Under the pieces are notes generated by a model, which saw nothing but the letters and a program-made list of their open reading frames with translations, ran no database searches and was not told the DNA's origin. From NCBI RefSeq assembly GCF_016808335.1, contig NC_053146.1, positions 7,169,015 through 7,233,014 of the forward strand: DNA of 64,000 nt. Direction: 5' to 3'. Shown in pieces: positions 31,385 to 41,449 of the stretch. Both the position numbers and the translations under genes were made by a program. Positions within the stretch are counted from its first letter, which is position 1; each line of letters starts with the position of its first letter. Origin of the DNA: Panicum virgatum. Lineage: Eukaryota; Streptophyta; Magnoliopsida; Poales; Poaceae.

Positions 31385-31793
31385 ATAATTAAACATGAAC
31401 TAAAAATGGTTGTAGATAGACAAAGTCTAACCACACCGTGAGCTCGTCTTGAGGGTATTGAATGTTTGGCCCAAACTACAGCAAGTTCGAATTCCTGCAT
31501 TGCCCAATCACAGGTAATCCCAATCGGCCGTGTCCAAGTCTTGAGAAGATTCCATTGGGTTTCACAAGGCTAACAAATTATTGCTATCGACCTTGTACCA
31601 GCAGTTAGAATGTAACTTGTCATTGTTGTGCCCTGCATAATTTACACCATCTTCTCAGTCGTAGGCAGCTGATCTGACCGATATTTTGAGCAGCTCGAAA
31701 TTTACAAGCATCAGGATCTAGGTGCACCGGGGTACCTAACCTATCTGTCATGTCCCACTTGTGCCTTCAGCTAATCTAACATTGACTGAAGAC

Positions 31794-31914
31794 CAATGTT
31801 TTAAATAGCAGGTTATAGGATTTAGTGGCAGGGTTCTCAAAACGCTATTAGTGCTGCTATATCCCGCTAGCAGCAGCTCCGCGAAACCACTATAGCACGC
31901 TATTTAAAACCCGG
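31794..31914. mobile_element. hAT MITE (121 bp) in the SWIM gene 3' UTR
   Basis: Terminal repeats GTTTTAAATAGC at both ends in inverse orientation, flanked by an 8-bp duplication CTGAAGAC (31786-31793, 31915-31922). The inner duplication copy stops four bases before the stop codon of the SWIM gene (31927-31929, minus strand). Confidence 0.8.
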
Positions 31915-31926
31915 CTGAAGACTCGT

Positions 31927-34885
31927 TCAGTCCAATGGTTGTTTGGCTGCTTTCTGTTTCAGACGTTGCTTAATTGGTGTCCCAGAAGTTCCTTCATCGT
32001 CGAAGCTTCTCCCGGCTTTCTTTTTCTCATGATCTGGACTGTCCTGATCTATGGAAAACTCTTCATTATCAGCGAAGTCTTTTCGAGACTTGCTTCTCCC
32101 ATAAACCTGGCTGTCCTCTTCTGTGGATGCCTCTTCATCATTGTCAGAAGCTTCTCCTGACTTCCTTTTCTTGCGAGCCAGACTGTCCTGATATGTTGAA
32201 ACATCTTCACTGTTGCCATTGGCATTCCCCGACTTTCTTTTCTTGCGAGCTCGACTGCCCTGATTCATGGGTACTTCATCACCAGACGCAGCCTTGGATT
32301 GACTTGTGCACACACCATTCTCAGTGTTGGTTTCATCAATTTTAGATTCTCTAGGCTTACTGGCTAATTGTGGATCCTGGAAAACTGGCCTATTTGAAGA
32401 GCTACAATTAGTGGTGCAAATCACTGCATCTAACTGTGTCTTAACAGAAACAGCCACAGCCATTGCATGGTCACTAATCACAGTATCACTGGGTGGGCAA
32501 TGAACAAGATTTGCCAGTGCCTGGTAATAGCGGAACAGCGCTAATGATGGCAGCGCTAATCCCCTGTCACGGCAGACCTTGGTCGACTTTATTGCATGTT
32601 TGCAAAGGTTCCCCTTCCTTGACCAGTTACAATCGCATAACGCAAACTCAGAACCTGGATTCCGTACAACATGTGACTTCTCCTTATTCTTCTGGCTGAC
32701 CACTCTGGCACAATTGCCTTCAATGGTAACATCAGAATCTGGAATCTGCAATCCCTGGCGCCATGGGTTTAGGCCACTGCTCCATTCACTCCTCCAGTAA
32801 CGTGAAAAGCTGTCCTTTCCTGAGTATCCATCAAGCCAGAAGTAAGAATGGACCTTTGTACCCAACTTATGAATCAACCAATCTGCACGCCAGTAGACGC
32901 TTTCATCTGTCTCATTCAGTAGCCGAAGTTTTAGCAGGTGATGGTAGCTCTCGATTGCCGAAGCTACCTCTGCAGTAGCCAACGGAGTGGTCTTTAAGAC
33001 AGCTGTCCATGCCCCTGGAAGAGATTTAGCAGTCAACAGTAGCAGATCAAACAAAAATCAAGAAACCTCATCGAATAATTGAACACTTTTCTTCTTAACA
33101 TACAACTCAAAACCTTGACAAGACACTAAAACTCAGATATGGAAAAGCAAAATATGATACAGGAAAAGTATATGAACTGACCAAGTCTTGGAAACCATAG
33201 TGCTCTGAAGTAGTCTAGAAACCCAGCACAATCAACAAAATCTTGTAGAAAGGCTTCAAATAATTCAACATTACCACCTCCTCTACATATACTGGATATA
33301 GCATCTCCAAGAAATTTGGCCATCGCTGAACGCTTTTCAATGTCTGAACATTTATTGACCAAATTTTTATGCCAAGCATGCCGGATACGCCACAAACTGA
33401 TCAGTACCGGGCACTGGAACACTTCCCTGTTCAGTATGTTATATGGTCAGGACATACAGAACAAGGAAAGAGTATACTGAAGTAGAAAACCATTGAATAC
33501 CTTATTGTGCGAACATCTGCCAAGGGATCATCAATAATAAAGCCACCCAATTGCCATGTAGGATCTTTTGTGTGAGCTCGGTCATAAAGAGCGCCCATCC
33601 ATTTATATATTTCACCATGTGCAAAATTGGGGGTTATAATCCATGCAACAGGAATTGCATTTTTCTGCTGGTCGAAAACAAGGATGCTGTGTACAGGATA
33701 CTGCAAAATGGTGAATGGCAATGCTACGATGAAATGAAATCGAGCAAATTTTAAACTATTATTGGAACATATTGAGTTATTGACAAAAGAATCACTGACA
33801 AACCTTTATCTTGTTTGTTCCAAACTTTGAATCAGAAGCCAGTAAACTACGGCTGCCAAACTGAATCATTTGCTGCAGCTGCCAATCCGTCTGAATGCCC
33901 AGGACAAAGGTGTCTGTGTCTGAAAAATCTTCATAGAAGAATACACAGTCCTGGTGATTTTCAACCCATATGTCGATACTTATAGCGTCATCATCATCAA
34001 GCTCATAATCAGAACGCCGTATTTTCCTTTCCAGTATCCTAACATATCTGTGAGTAAGAAGATCATCTCTATTTGATGGCCCTCCTTGCTTTTCAACCAT
34101 TTCAGTATGCCTCTGCATTATGGTCTCCACAGGAATACCAACGTAGAGCAAAGACATAACTTGCAGGCGAAGCTCGTCTGATATGTATGGTGCAAACATT
34201 GCCTTTGTTCCTACAGCCATCTTGTCCATATGACCATGGCATGGCATGCCTTTCTTATCTACATGCTTATTATGGTTATATATCACAAGAGCCACAGATG
34301 GTTCAGCAATCAAGCGCTTCACAATAAAATGGCAAGTACATCCTCTCTTTGTATTAGGGCGTCCAGCAGCTGTTTTCCTCTTTTCTGCGAAGGGCCTGCT
34401 AGGCCGGAAATCACCACCCTTTCTATAATCATCTGGACCAAAAGAACACCAATACCTGCAAGCAATGGTGTCATCAAGTTCAAAATTGTACCCTGAATTT
34501 CAACATCTGGAATAAGGAATCGCACCAATAAATTCATTTTAACTTTTAAGTGGCCAGACAAATAACGAGCTGTATGTCTGACGAAAAGCATAATCAATGC
34601 TTCGAAAACTTACAGAATATACTCAAGTATCCCATCAACTTTCGGCTTGCAGTTCATTGTCGGAGGACGCCTTCTCCGTGCTTCAACATGAAATCTTGTT
34701 GGGCAATCTTTGTTGTTTGACTCTCCTCTGACAAAGTCATTCACCCTAGAAAATGGTATAAGTGCAAGCCTGTCCATAGAATCCTTCCAGCCTACCACCA
34801 TGGACCACATGATATCTGCAGCTGAGAACTCCAATGTGGGTGGGTTCTGAACTGGAAGAGTCAAAATTTCATCCCACCTAGTCAT
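31927..34885 (-). CDS. SWIM zinc-finger protein derived from a MULE transposase (At1g60560-like)
   Basis: Five coding exons: 34885-34614, 34455-33804, 33700-33501, 33426-33182, 33014-31927. Together they make 2457 nt, 818 residues plus stop, with no internal break. All junctions are GT-AG and keep frame (for example exon 2 end AAG|GTTTGT, next TTTTGCAG|TATCC). Start is MTRWDEILTL. The middle resembles the MULE/FAR1 transposase core (LLASDSKFGTNK; GFIIDDPLADVRTIREVF). The SWIM finger CDCNWSRKGNLCKH (C-x-C-x8-C-x-H) follows at about residue 600. The C-terminus is a disordered tail of four degenerate ~24-residue repeats with basic RKKRKSG patches, likely nuclear localisation signals. Conserved single-copy plant proteins of this type are presumably DNA-binding regulators; the function is not established from sequence. 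Confidence 0.87.
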
Positions 34886-36040
34886 CTGCATTCACAGCAG
34901 TCAACTCATCAGTCATCACAAACAAGGAATGGAAAAAAAAGCAAAATAGCCAATTGATCACAATGCCGCACGTTTTATTTTGTTATCTCACTCACAAGTG
35001 CATAAGAAATGTCATGGACCTTCCGTCCTGTGCAAAGGGATAAGCATCTTAAGACCAATAGAGTCATGTGTTCAGTTCGCATACTGGAGCTCAGTCGTGC
35101 GACTAGACATAAACCAGGCACTAAATACATTGTCAAATTTCTCCTCCCATATGGATTAAAAGACTCCATTTTCCCCAAATATGGCAAATCAAGAACCAGT
35201 ATCCCAACAAGTTTACAAACTCTCCTAAATAGTTCGAGCAATGCCATTTTTGCAGGATATTCCTGGCTAGAGCCATAATGCAGGAGCATATAAACAATGT
35301 AAATTCACCATGACAGCAACACAGCCTCACAAACTGCCCCTTCTGCCCTATGATTCTGCAGCTTGGTTAAACCCCAAACCCACCTGGAACTTTGCCACCC
35401 AGGTTCGCGCATTCAATGGAGCGCTAACTCAGGATTGCGCTTTGAATTCACCGAATTAGTATTCTGCCCAACAGGGGCGAGTCCAAGATTTGGATTGGAG
35501 CATCCGTATTCAAAATTTGAAATGGTAATTTTTTTGACAGCCTAAATTATAGATTCATAAAATTGATCCTAACTTGCATCACGGTCACTATCACATTGTC
35601 ACAAATACACAGACATTCGCAAATTGCAATCACAAATTACAAATTTACAAAGCATGGACAAATTGCTCACCTCAGCAACTCAGGTGCTGTCTGTGCTGAT
35701 CACGGAGCGGATAAGGGAGAACGGACGAAGGCGCGGAATGGGTAGGGATGGAATCGATGCCTAGGCCGCTATGCCCGCCGGCCGCCGCGGAGCCCCCTGC
35801 GGCACCGCTCTGCGCAGCTGCGGGCGCACTGGCTGGCACCGTAGCGCGCCTTTGGGCTGCCCTCTGCTGCCCCGCAAGGTCTGCCGCCGTGCTTCCGCCG
35901 CCAGCTGCCGGCTACCTAGGGTTCGGTACTTCGGAACGAGGAACCGCGAAGGGGAAGGGGAGGGAGTCGGGCGTCGGGGAGAGTCCGAGGAGTGGAGCGC
36001 GTCCTGGGCTTGGAGGCTGCTTCTCAGTACCGAAATTGGG
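34886..36040 (-). promoter_or_regulatory. 5' UTR exon, intron and promoter region of the SWIM gene
   Basis: A donor GCTGAG|GTGAGC at 35670/35671 pairs with the acceptor GAATGCAG directly before the start codon (34886-34890). This gives a 785-bp leader intron. The non-coding first exon begins somewhere in the GC-rich stretch 35700-36040, where plus-strand open frames are shadows. The transcription start was not located. Confidence 0.55.
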
Positions 36041-36099
36041 TCCTTGGGCCATGTCTGGGCCGTCGGGTGAGGAGGGGAAGGTGGGCTAGTATGTTTTTT

Positions 36100-36922
36100 G
36101 GGCCCCCACTTCCTATAGTATGTTTTAGCCTACGCGCACGCTCCCGCACCTTTAGGCCTGTTGCTAATTAACCCCATAGTGCAACTGCAACCGACCCAAG
36201 TTGCAGCCCATAGGTAGCCCACCCAATCCACAGCCCACCAAAAGTCGCAGCCCACAATCGCCTTTGCGGGCCGTTTCCGTCAAATTCTCAGCCCACCAAA
36301 TAAAGGGGTATTTAACTGTTTGTGGCTGGACTCTTATCAAATCTAGGTTTTCTTTTTGCACGAAATATTCACCTCTGATGCCTATGCCTTTCATATAGTA
36401 GTAAAAGGGATGAAGGTATCTATTTGATAACTAATATAAAAAATAATAAAAAACAGTTGACACCATAAGCATCATTCAAATTTAAGGGAATAATGCTGTG
36501 AAAATGGTGAGGACACTCTTGACGGATAACGCACTCTAACGGAACTATTTTCATTTCCTCTGAAGAAGAAATAAATCTTATTTTTCTTGAGCCCGAAAGA
36601 AATATATCATCTAACAAGGCCTGTCATGTCCTGAACGTACTCGCCATTTTCCACAACATTCCCTATAATCTGAATCCATGAATAAAAAACATATGATTTG
36701 AATCCGAGTCACAGACACCTTGGCAGGTCTTAGCCGAGCTGGAAGAGTCTTAGGGAGAAGTTAAGATGCAAATGACCTTTTACTCCTCGAGAGCAACATA
36801 TTGAGTGATTTATTTTTCTCTTGTGTGGCAAAAAAAAAGAAGAAGTCACTCAACTTGTTCTTCCGCTGTCAAAACTCGCGAATCACGGGCCACAATGATC
36901 GTGGCATTGCACACGTTCAAAT
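36100..36922. other. Intergenic upstream of the SWIM gene
   Basis: Low-complexity and AT-rich text, with no recognised gene or transposon end. Confidence 0.35.
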
Positions 36923-36935
36923 TGGAGGCTTGGTC

Positions 36936-37005
36936 CGGGACTCCGGGTTTATCTTGGCCTTCGTCTATCCAAATTGAAGGCCTATTTTGTTTCCTCAAAA
37001 AAAAA
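36936..37005 (+). mobile_element. Tiny retroposed fragment with 13-bp target duplication
   Basis: 70 bp ending in TTTCCTC plus nine A, flanked by a perfect duplication TGGAGGCTTGGTC (36923-36935 and 37006-37018). The A-tail and duplication length indicate target-primed reverse transcription of a LINE, SINE or other RNA 3' end. The source is not recognised. Confidence 0.7.
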
Positions 37006-37139
37006 TGGAGGCTTGGTCAGTAGAAGATGTGGCGGGCGACCGTGGCGTGCCGAGTTACCTGCAGGAGAGAAGTAAAAGATCACGAACCTGACGGCGAGCG
37101 GCGGGCGGCTGCGGCAGATTGACATCTCCATCGACGACG

Positions 37140-37325
37140 AATTTTGATATTTGACATCGAATTCGTAGGTCTCATGTCTCTTGACATTAAATTCGTATGT
37201 CTTTCGAAATATGACATCGGACATGCGAATTTTTTCAAACGGGAGATTTCGGGGTTTTTTCTCGATTTCGCGATTTTCACTAATCTTTTCCTTTTTTTGG
37301 TCACTTGAAGTGCCCAAAATACCCC
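37140..37325 (+). repeat. Left inverted repeat of the Mutator-like element
   Basis: Starts AATTTTGATATTTGACATCG and ends CCCAAAATACCC; matches the reverse complement of 44645-44830. Contains a diverged internal repeat of the word 'tgacat-aa-ttcgta'. Confidence 0.8.
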
Positions 37326-37662
37326 TGACTCCATCCCTTTAGGATCGATTGGATCATAATCGATCCAGTCCTCTCCTCCCGTTCTTGCGGTTCTCTGTTC
37401 TTGTCGCCGTCGCCCGCCTGAGTGTGGCCGCCCGCCGCAGGAGCTCCTCCGCCTGGCCGCTGCAGAAGGTCCGCCGCCCACTCCCCCCGTCAGCAGGAGG
37501 TCCGCGCTGGACGTCGGCCGGCCGCTTGCCCGGCCGCAGGAGGTCCGCGAACGCGCGCAGGAGGTCTGCCGCCGCAGGAGGTTCGGTCGCCCGCTGTCTT
37601 CATCTCCTTCACCTCTCTCTCTGGGTTAGTTCTCACTCTCGCGGATCTCTCCGCTCTCTCGC

Positions 37663-38302
37663 GTGGTGCTGCTGCAGGGAGCGCCGGCGCCCAGTCGCAG
37701 GGAGGCAGCTCTTCTGCGGGGATGTGGAGGAGGGCCCCTGCTACGCAAAACCGAGCGCTGCAGCCGGTCATGCTGGGCGCTTCGACCGCGCTGGGAGGTC
37801 GCCCCATCGGCCGTGGTTGATGAGGTGACGAATTTGCCGCTCATCATGTGTCCGTACTGCAAGGATTTGAGGCTGGTTGCTTTCACTTGCAAGTGGACTA
37901 AAAATCGAGGCAAGAGATTTTTCATATGCCCAAGATACAATGAATTGGTGAGGTTTCTCTCAAATTCATCTTGATTCGTATTGATTTACAAGTGGACTAG
38001 AAATCTGATTGGAGTTTTTGCAGGAGGAAAATCGATGTGGGTTTTATATGTTTCAGAATAAATATGAGCACTACCTTGAGACCAAAGGCTACCTGGAGCA
38101 TTGCAGGACCAATGTTGACATGGATGGTGTGCATGAGGTGGAAGCAATTGAGCAAGTCAGGGAGGGATTGCATGATTTAAAGGAGGAGATGTGAAAGATG
38201 AAGCTGCAAATTGAGGACTTGAAGAATGAAGAAAGGAAAACGAAATGTGCATGTGCTGTGCTGATTGCGTTGTTGTTAGTTGTGGGATTTGCACTTAAGT
38301 AG
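37663..38302 (+). pseudogene. GRF zinc-finger / transmembrane accessory gene of the Mutator-like element
   Basis: Two exons, 37663-37947 (ends GAATTG|GTGAGG) and 38024-38302 (after TTTTTGCAG), in frame across the splice. The zinc finger spans the junction: CPYCKDLRLVAFTC, KNRGKRFFICPRY and RCGFYMF, the GRF pattern. A glutamate-rich coiled coil follows and then a C-terminal hydrophobic segment (AVLIALLLVVGFAL), likely a membrane anchor. One in-frame TGA (38192-38194) lies between coiled coil and membrane segment, so the full protein is no longer made unless read through. Small GRF proteins of this layout are common near grass transposons; their role is unknown. The first ~60 residues before the finger are low complexity and the start is uncertain. 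Confidence 0.65.
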
Positions 38303-38504
38303 AGCATTAGATCTGTGTAATGGCATTTGTAATGGAAATCTTTGTAATGTGGATTGTCCCTATGTTTATCAGTGCAATGATATGGAGATTTGATGCTATA
38401 TGTTGTTAAATTTTTTTAAAAAAATTCGACAGCATGTCCCTGTATTCTGCTTCTTTGAGGGATGAATTAATATCATGATCAGTTGGATATATGTGAGCCA
38501 ATAA

Positions 38505-38720
38505 ACTTGACATGTTCTCACACAGAGTCTGACATTCTGACATGGTTCTGAAAATACAAAGATAGGTCCTGAAAATAGAATGACATGGTTCTGAAAATAC
38601 AATAACATATTCTGAAAATATGCATAATAGGTGCTGTGTCTAGGACCACACAAAAGCATAATAGGTGGTAGCACACAAGCATAACAGGTGCTGTGTGTAT
38701 CAAAATACAAAAGCATCACA
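38505..38720. repeat. Degenerate short repeats between the two Mutator-like genes
   Basis: Repeated words 'ggttctgaaaatac' and 'gcataataggtg' in a convergent intergenic zone. No coding content. Confidence 0.5.
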
Positions 38721-39017
38721 TGAAAAGGTCTTCACAGTTTCTTCTTGGTAGCTAGCTTCTTTTTAGTTGGAGTTTCTTCTTAAAAGCTGCCTTCTTCTTA
38801 CTTTTTGGAGTACTGCTTGTTGTCACACCCTCTGTCAACATCACTTGTTGGCTGAAATAGATATGAAATTTGTGTCAACTTACATAAACAAGGCTGAAAT
38901 GAAAACATTAATTAAATTCATGGCATGAAATACCTTTCTGTAGGGGCGGTGGCACCTTCTTGTGGTGTGCTGACGGTGGCACCGTCTTTGTGCTGTGCTG
39001 AATGAACATTCTTGCTC

Positions 39018-41395
39018 CTAAACCCTCTGTCTTTTTGATGTACTTGCACCTTCCTTGCTACTACCAGGTGGCCTCCCAGCCTTCCCTTTTTTTAGCACGG
39101 CTCTTCCTATAATTGTGTTAAATTTATAAAAATTTCAGAACTTCAAAACTGAAAATATGCAAGAAAAAATAACAGCTCATGCATACCTCTTCTTAGTTCC
39201 ATTTAGCGGGCACTTTGGTGATGTAGTCCTATGTCCAAATTGAAAGCAATTCTTGCACTGAACCTGCCAGGCCCCTTTGCCTCTAGGTTTGTTGCCTTTG
39301 TCTTCCAAGCAGCTTGGATATCTATTTTTTCTTTGCCGGCCAACTTCTCTCTTGGACACGGCGGCAAGACCTTGAAGCCAAGATCCACATGAGGCCACTG
39401 GGACTTGTCAGGCAACGGTTTGATGACACCAGAGTAGGCTAGTCTGAAATGGTACACTGAGTAGTAAGGATGCAAGTAGCTTTCTATATTTGGGTTTCTT
39501 ATTGTAGTGATGAGGGCCAAAGCATGTGGACATGGTTTTCTTGAGACTTGCCACTCTCTGCAGGTGCATTCATGACTTTTAAGATTCACCACATGTCTTA
39601 TGATCTTGTGCTTAGGAGTGACTTCTGTCACCTCTGCCTCATAATATTGTGGCTGGAAAGTTCTTGCTGCAGGATACATTCTTCCAAATGCTGGCCCTTG
39701 GAACCTCTTCCGAAAATTCTTCATCAAATGTATACAACATTCTCTATGTTCAGCCCAAGGATACACATCTTGTATAGCATTTGCAATACTCTTTGCAGCA
39801 TCTGAACTAATAGCTAGATGAGGTGGATTTCCAATTGCCTTTTGCAGCTATCTCATAAACCAAGTCCAGTTCTCAGTTGTCTCACCATCAAAAAAACCAA
39901 AAGCAACTGGGTACATCCAGTTGTGACCATCTAGTGCCGTAGCTGAAAACAGGTGACCATTCCACCTACCATTTAGAGCTGTTGAATCAATGCTCAAGTA
40001 TGGCCTACAGCCATTCAGGAAACCATCAATGCTAGGTTTCAAGCAACAAAAGAAACTATGGAAAAATACATCTTCATCCTTCTGTACCAATTCTATCTCT
40101 ACAACACTTCCCGGCATTTTTTTCTCAACCTCTGCCTTAAAATTGAACAAGTATCCAAAACTTTCTTCCCATGTGCCAAAAATGTGTTCTGCAGCCTTTT
40201 GCCTACCAAGCCATACAGTTGAATATCCAATTGATACCTGATACTTATCTTCTAGCTCCTTTTGCAGTTTCTTTGCACCAATGTTTGCATCCAATGATAT
40301 GTTGCCATCTTGGTCCTCACTCTCCCGGTTGAAGCACAAAAGTGCTCTTCCTTGTTCAGTGTAATCTGCATACAAAAACAGCTTGGTTAGCTTCAAAACA
40401 ATAGGTGTTTATCATAGCTAGGTAAACAAAAAATAATAAAGCTACATGTTAGTATAAAAACAGGTTAAGTTAGCAAAAGCTATACCCGTGCCACTCATTT
40501 TCCGTGCGACAATGGCCCATTTACAACCATTAGCTTTGCAATAGCCCCTGAACAATGTTTGATATGACATTTCAGTTCCAAGCTCGAACTGCCCTTTAAT
40601 AGCATGCTGCCTTACTGGTGCCCGAAATTCTTCCATACTAAGGTACAATGTTCCAACATCCATAGGAGGATCCTCCCTATCATAGAAAGCTGCTTCTTCA
40701 CCAGGAATATGATCATCAACTGGTAATTCAGTACCATCTAAATCCATAGCCCCAATTTCTTCGGCTGCCTCTTCTTCAGCTGCAGCCCTCTCTTTTTCTG
40801 CTCTTTCATCCTCTGCTCTAAGACCAAGAAATTCATACATTGCCTCTTCATCCATGACACAAACAGCAGCACCTACCTGATCTTGACCAATTGGAATAAT
40901 ATCCAGGCTGTCCCAATCAATTACATCTACATCTCCTACCTCATTATTTGATTGTTCAGGTGCACTAACATTATTTATGCTCACATTGCTCATCACTTCA
41001 GTGACAACTGAGTTAGAAACACAATCTGCAGGTTTGGACTGCACATCAACATACAGAAACAGCTTCTTCCGATTCTCTCTTTCTAAGAAAGCAAGAGACA
41101 AGGCTTTATCATCCACCAAGATCTTTTCTCCACCAGTGTTTGGGTCAAATTCATATATTGCTATCTGTTGGCTGCTCCCCCATTTCACCCTTGCTGCAAT
41201 ATCATTCTCTAGGTCTTTCATAGAATAAGAGTGAGCATTCACTGTCCATTCATCAGACTGACGTGGCACAAGAACAGAACTCCCATCATCCAGTACACGA
41301 GTGAATTGAGAAACCTTAACTGACAACCTAAAAGCTGCATCTGATTCCCCCGATTCCCCCCTACCGAATTCCAACAAAAAAAAACAAAAGAGCAT
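39018..41395 (-). pseudogene. Mutator-like transposase (mudrA type)
   Basis: Exon 1 (41395-40486) carries a PB1-like N-terminus, an acidic linker and the MuDR DNA-binding block (LYLSMEEFRAPVRQHAIKGQ, then CKANGCKWAIVARKMSGT). A 120-bp GT-AG intron follows. Exon 2 (40365 to 39187) has the MULE catalytic region (GCRPYLSIDSTALNGRWNGH; ALDGHNWMYPVAFGFFD), EHRECCIHLM, a SWIM finger (CTCREWQVSRKPCPH) and a zinc knuckle (CKNCFQFGHRTTSPKC). A last piece (39106-39018) encodes an AT-hook-like KAGRPPGSS. Defects: TAG at 39848-39850 inside the catalytic core, a frameshift near 39350 before the knuckle, and another in the A-run near 39090. The encoded enzyme would be inactive. Confidence 0.85.
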
Positions 41396-41449
41396 ACGAA
41401 TCAGCCCTTGCCATTAAAACTCCTCACAAATCGACCTTCCAATTCCATG

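Noticed and set aside
33126..33422. Separate small genes on the minus strand between 33.1 and 34.9 kb
   Set aside because: They join by in-frame GT-AG splicing into the single 818-residue SWIM protein.
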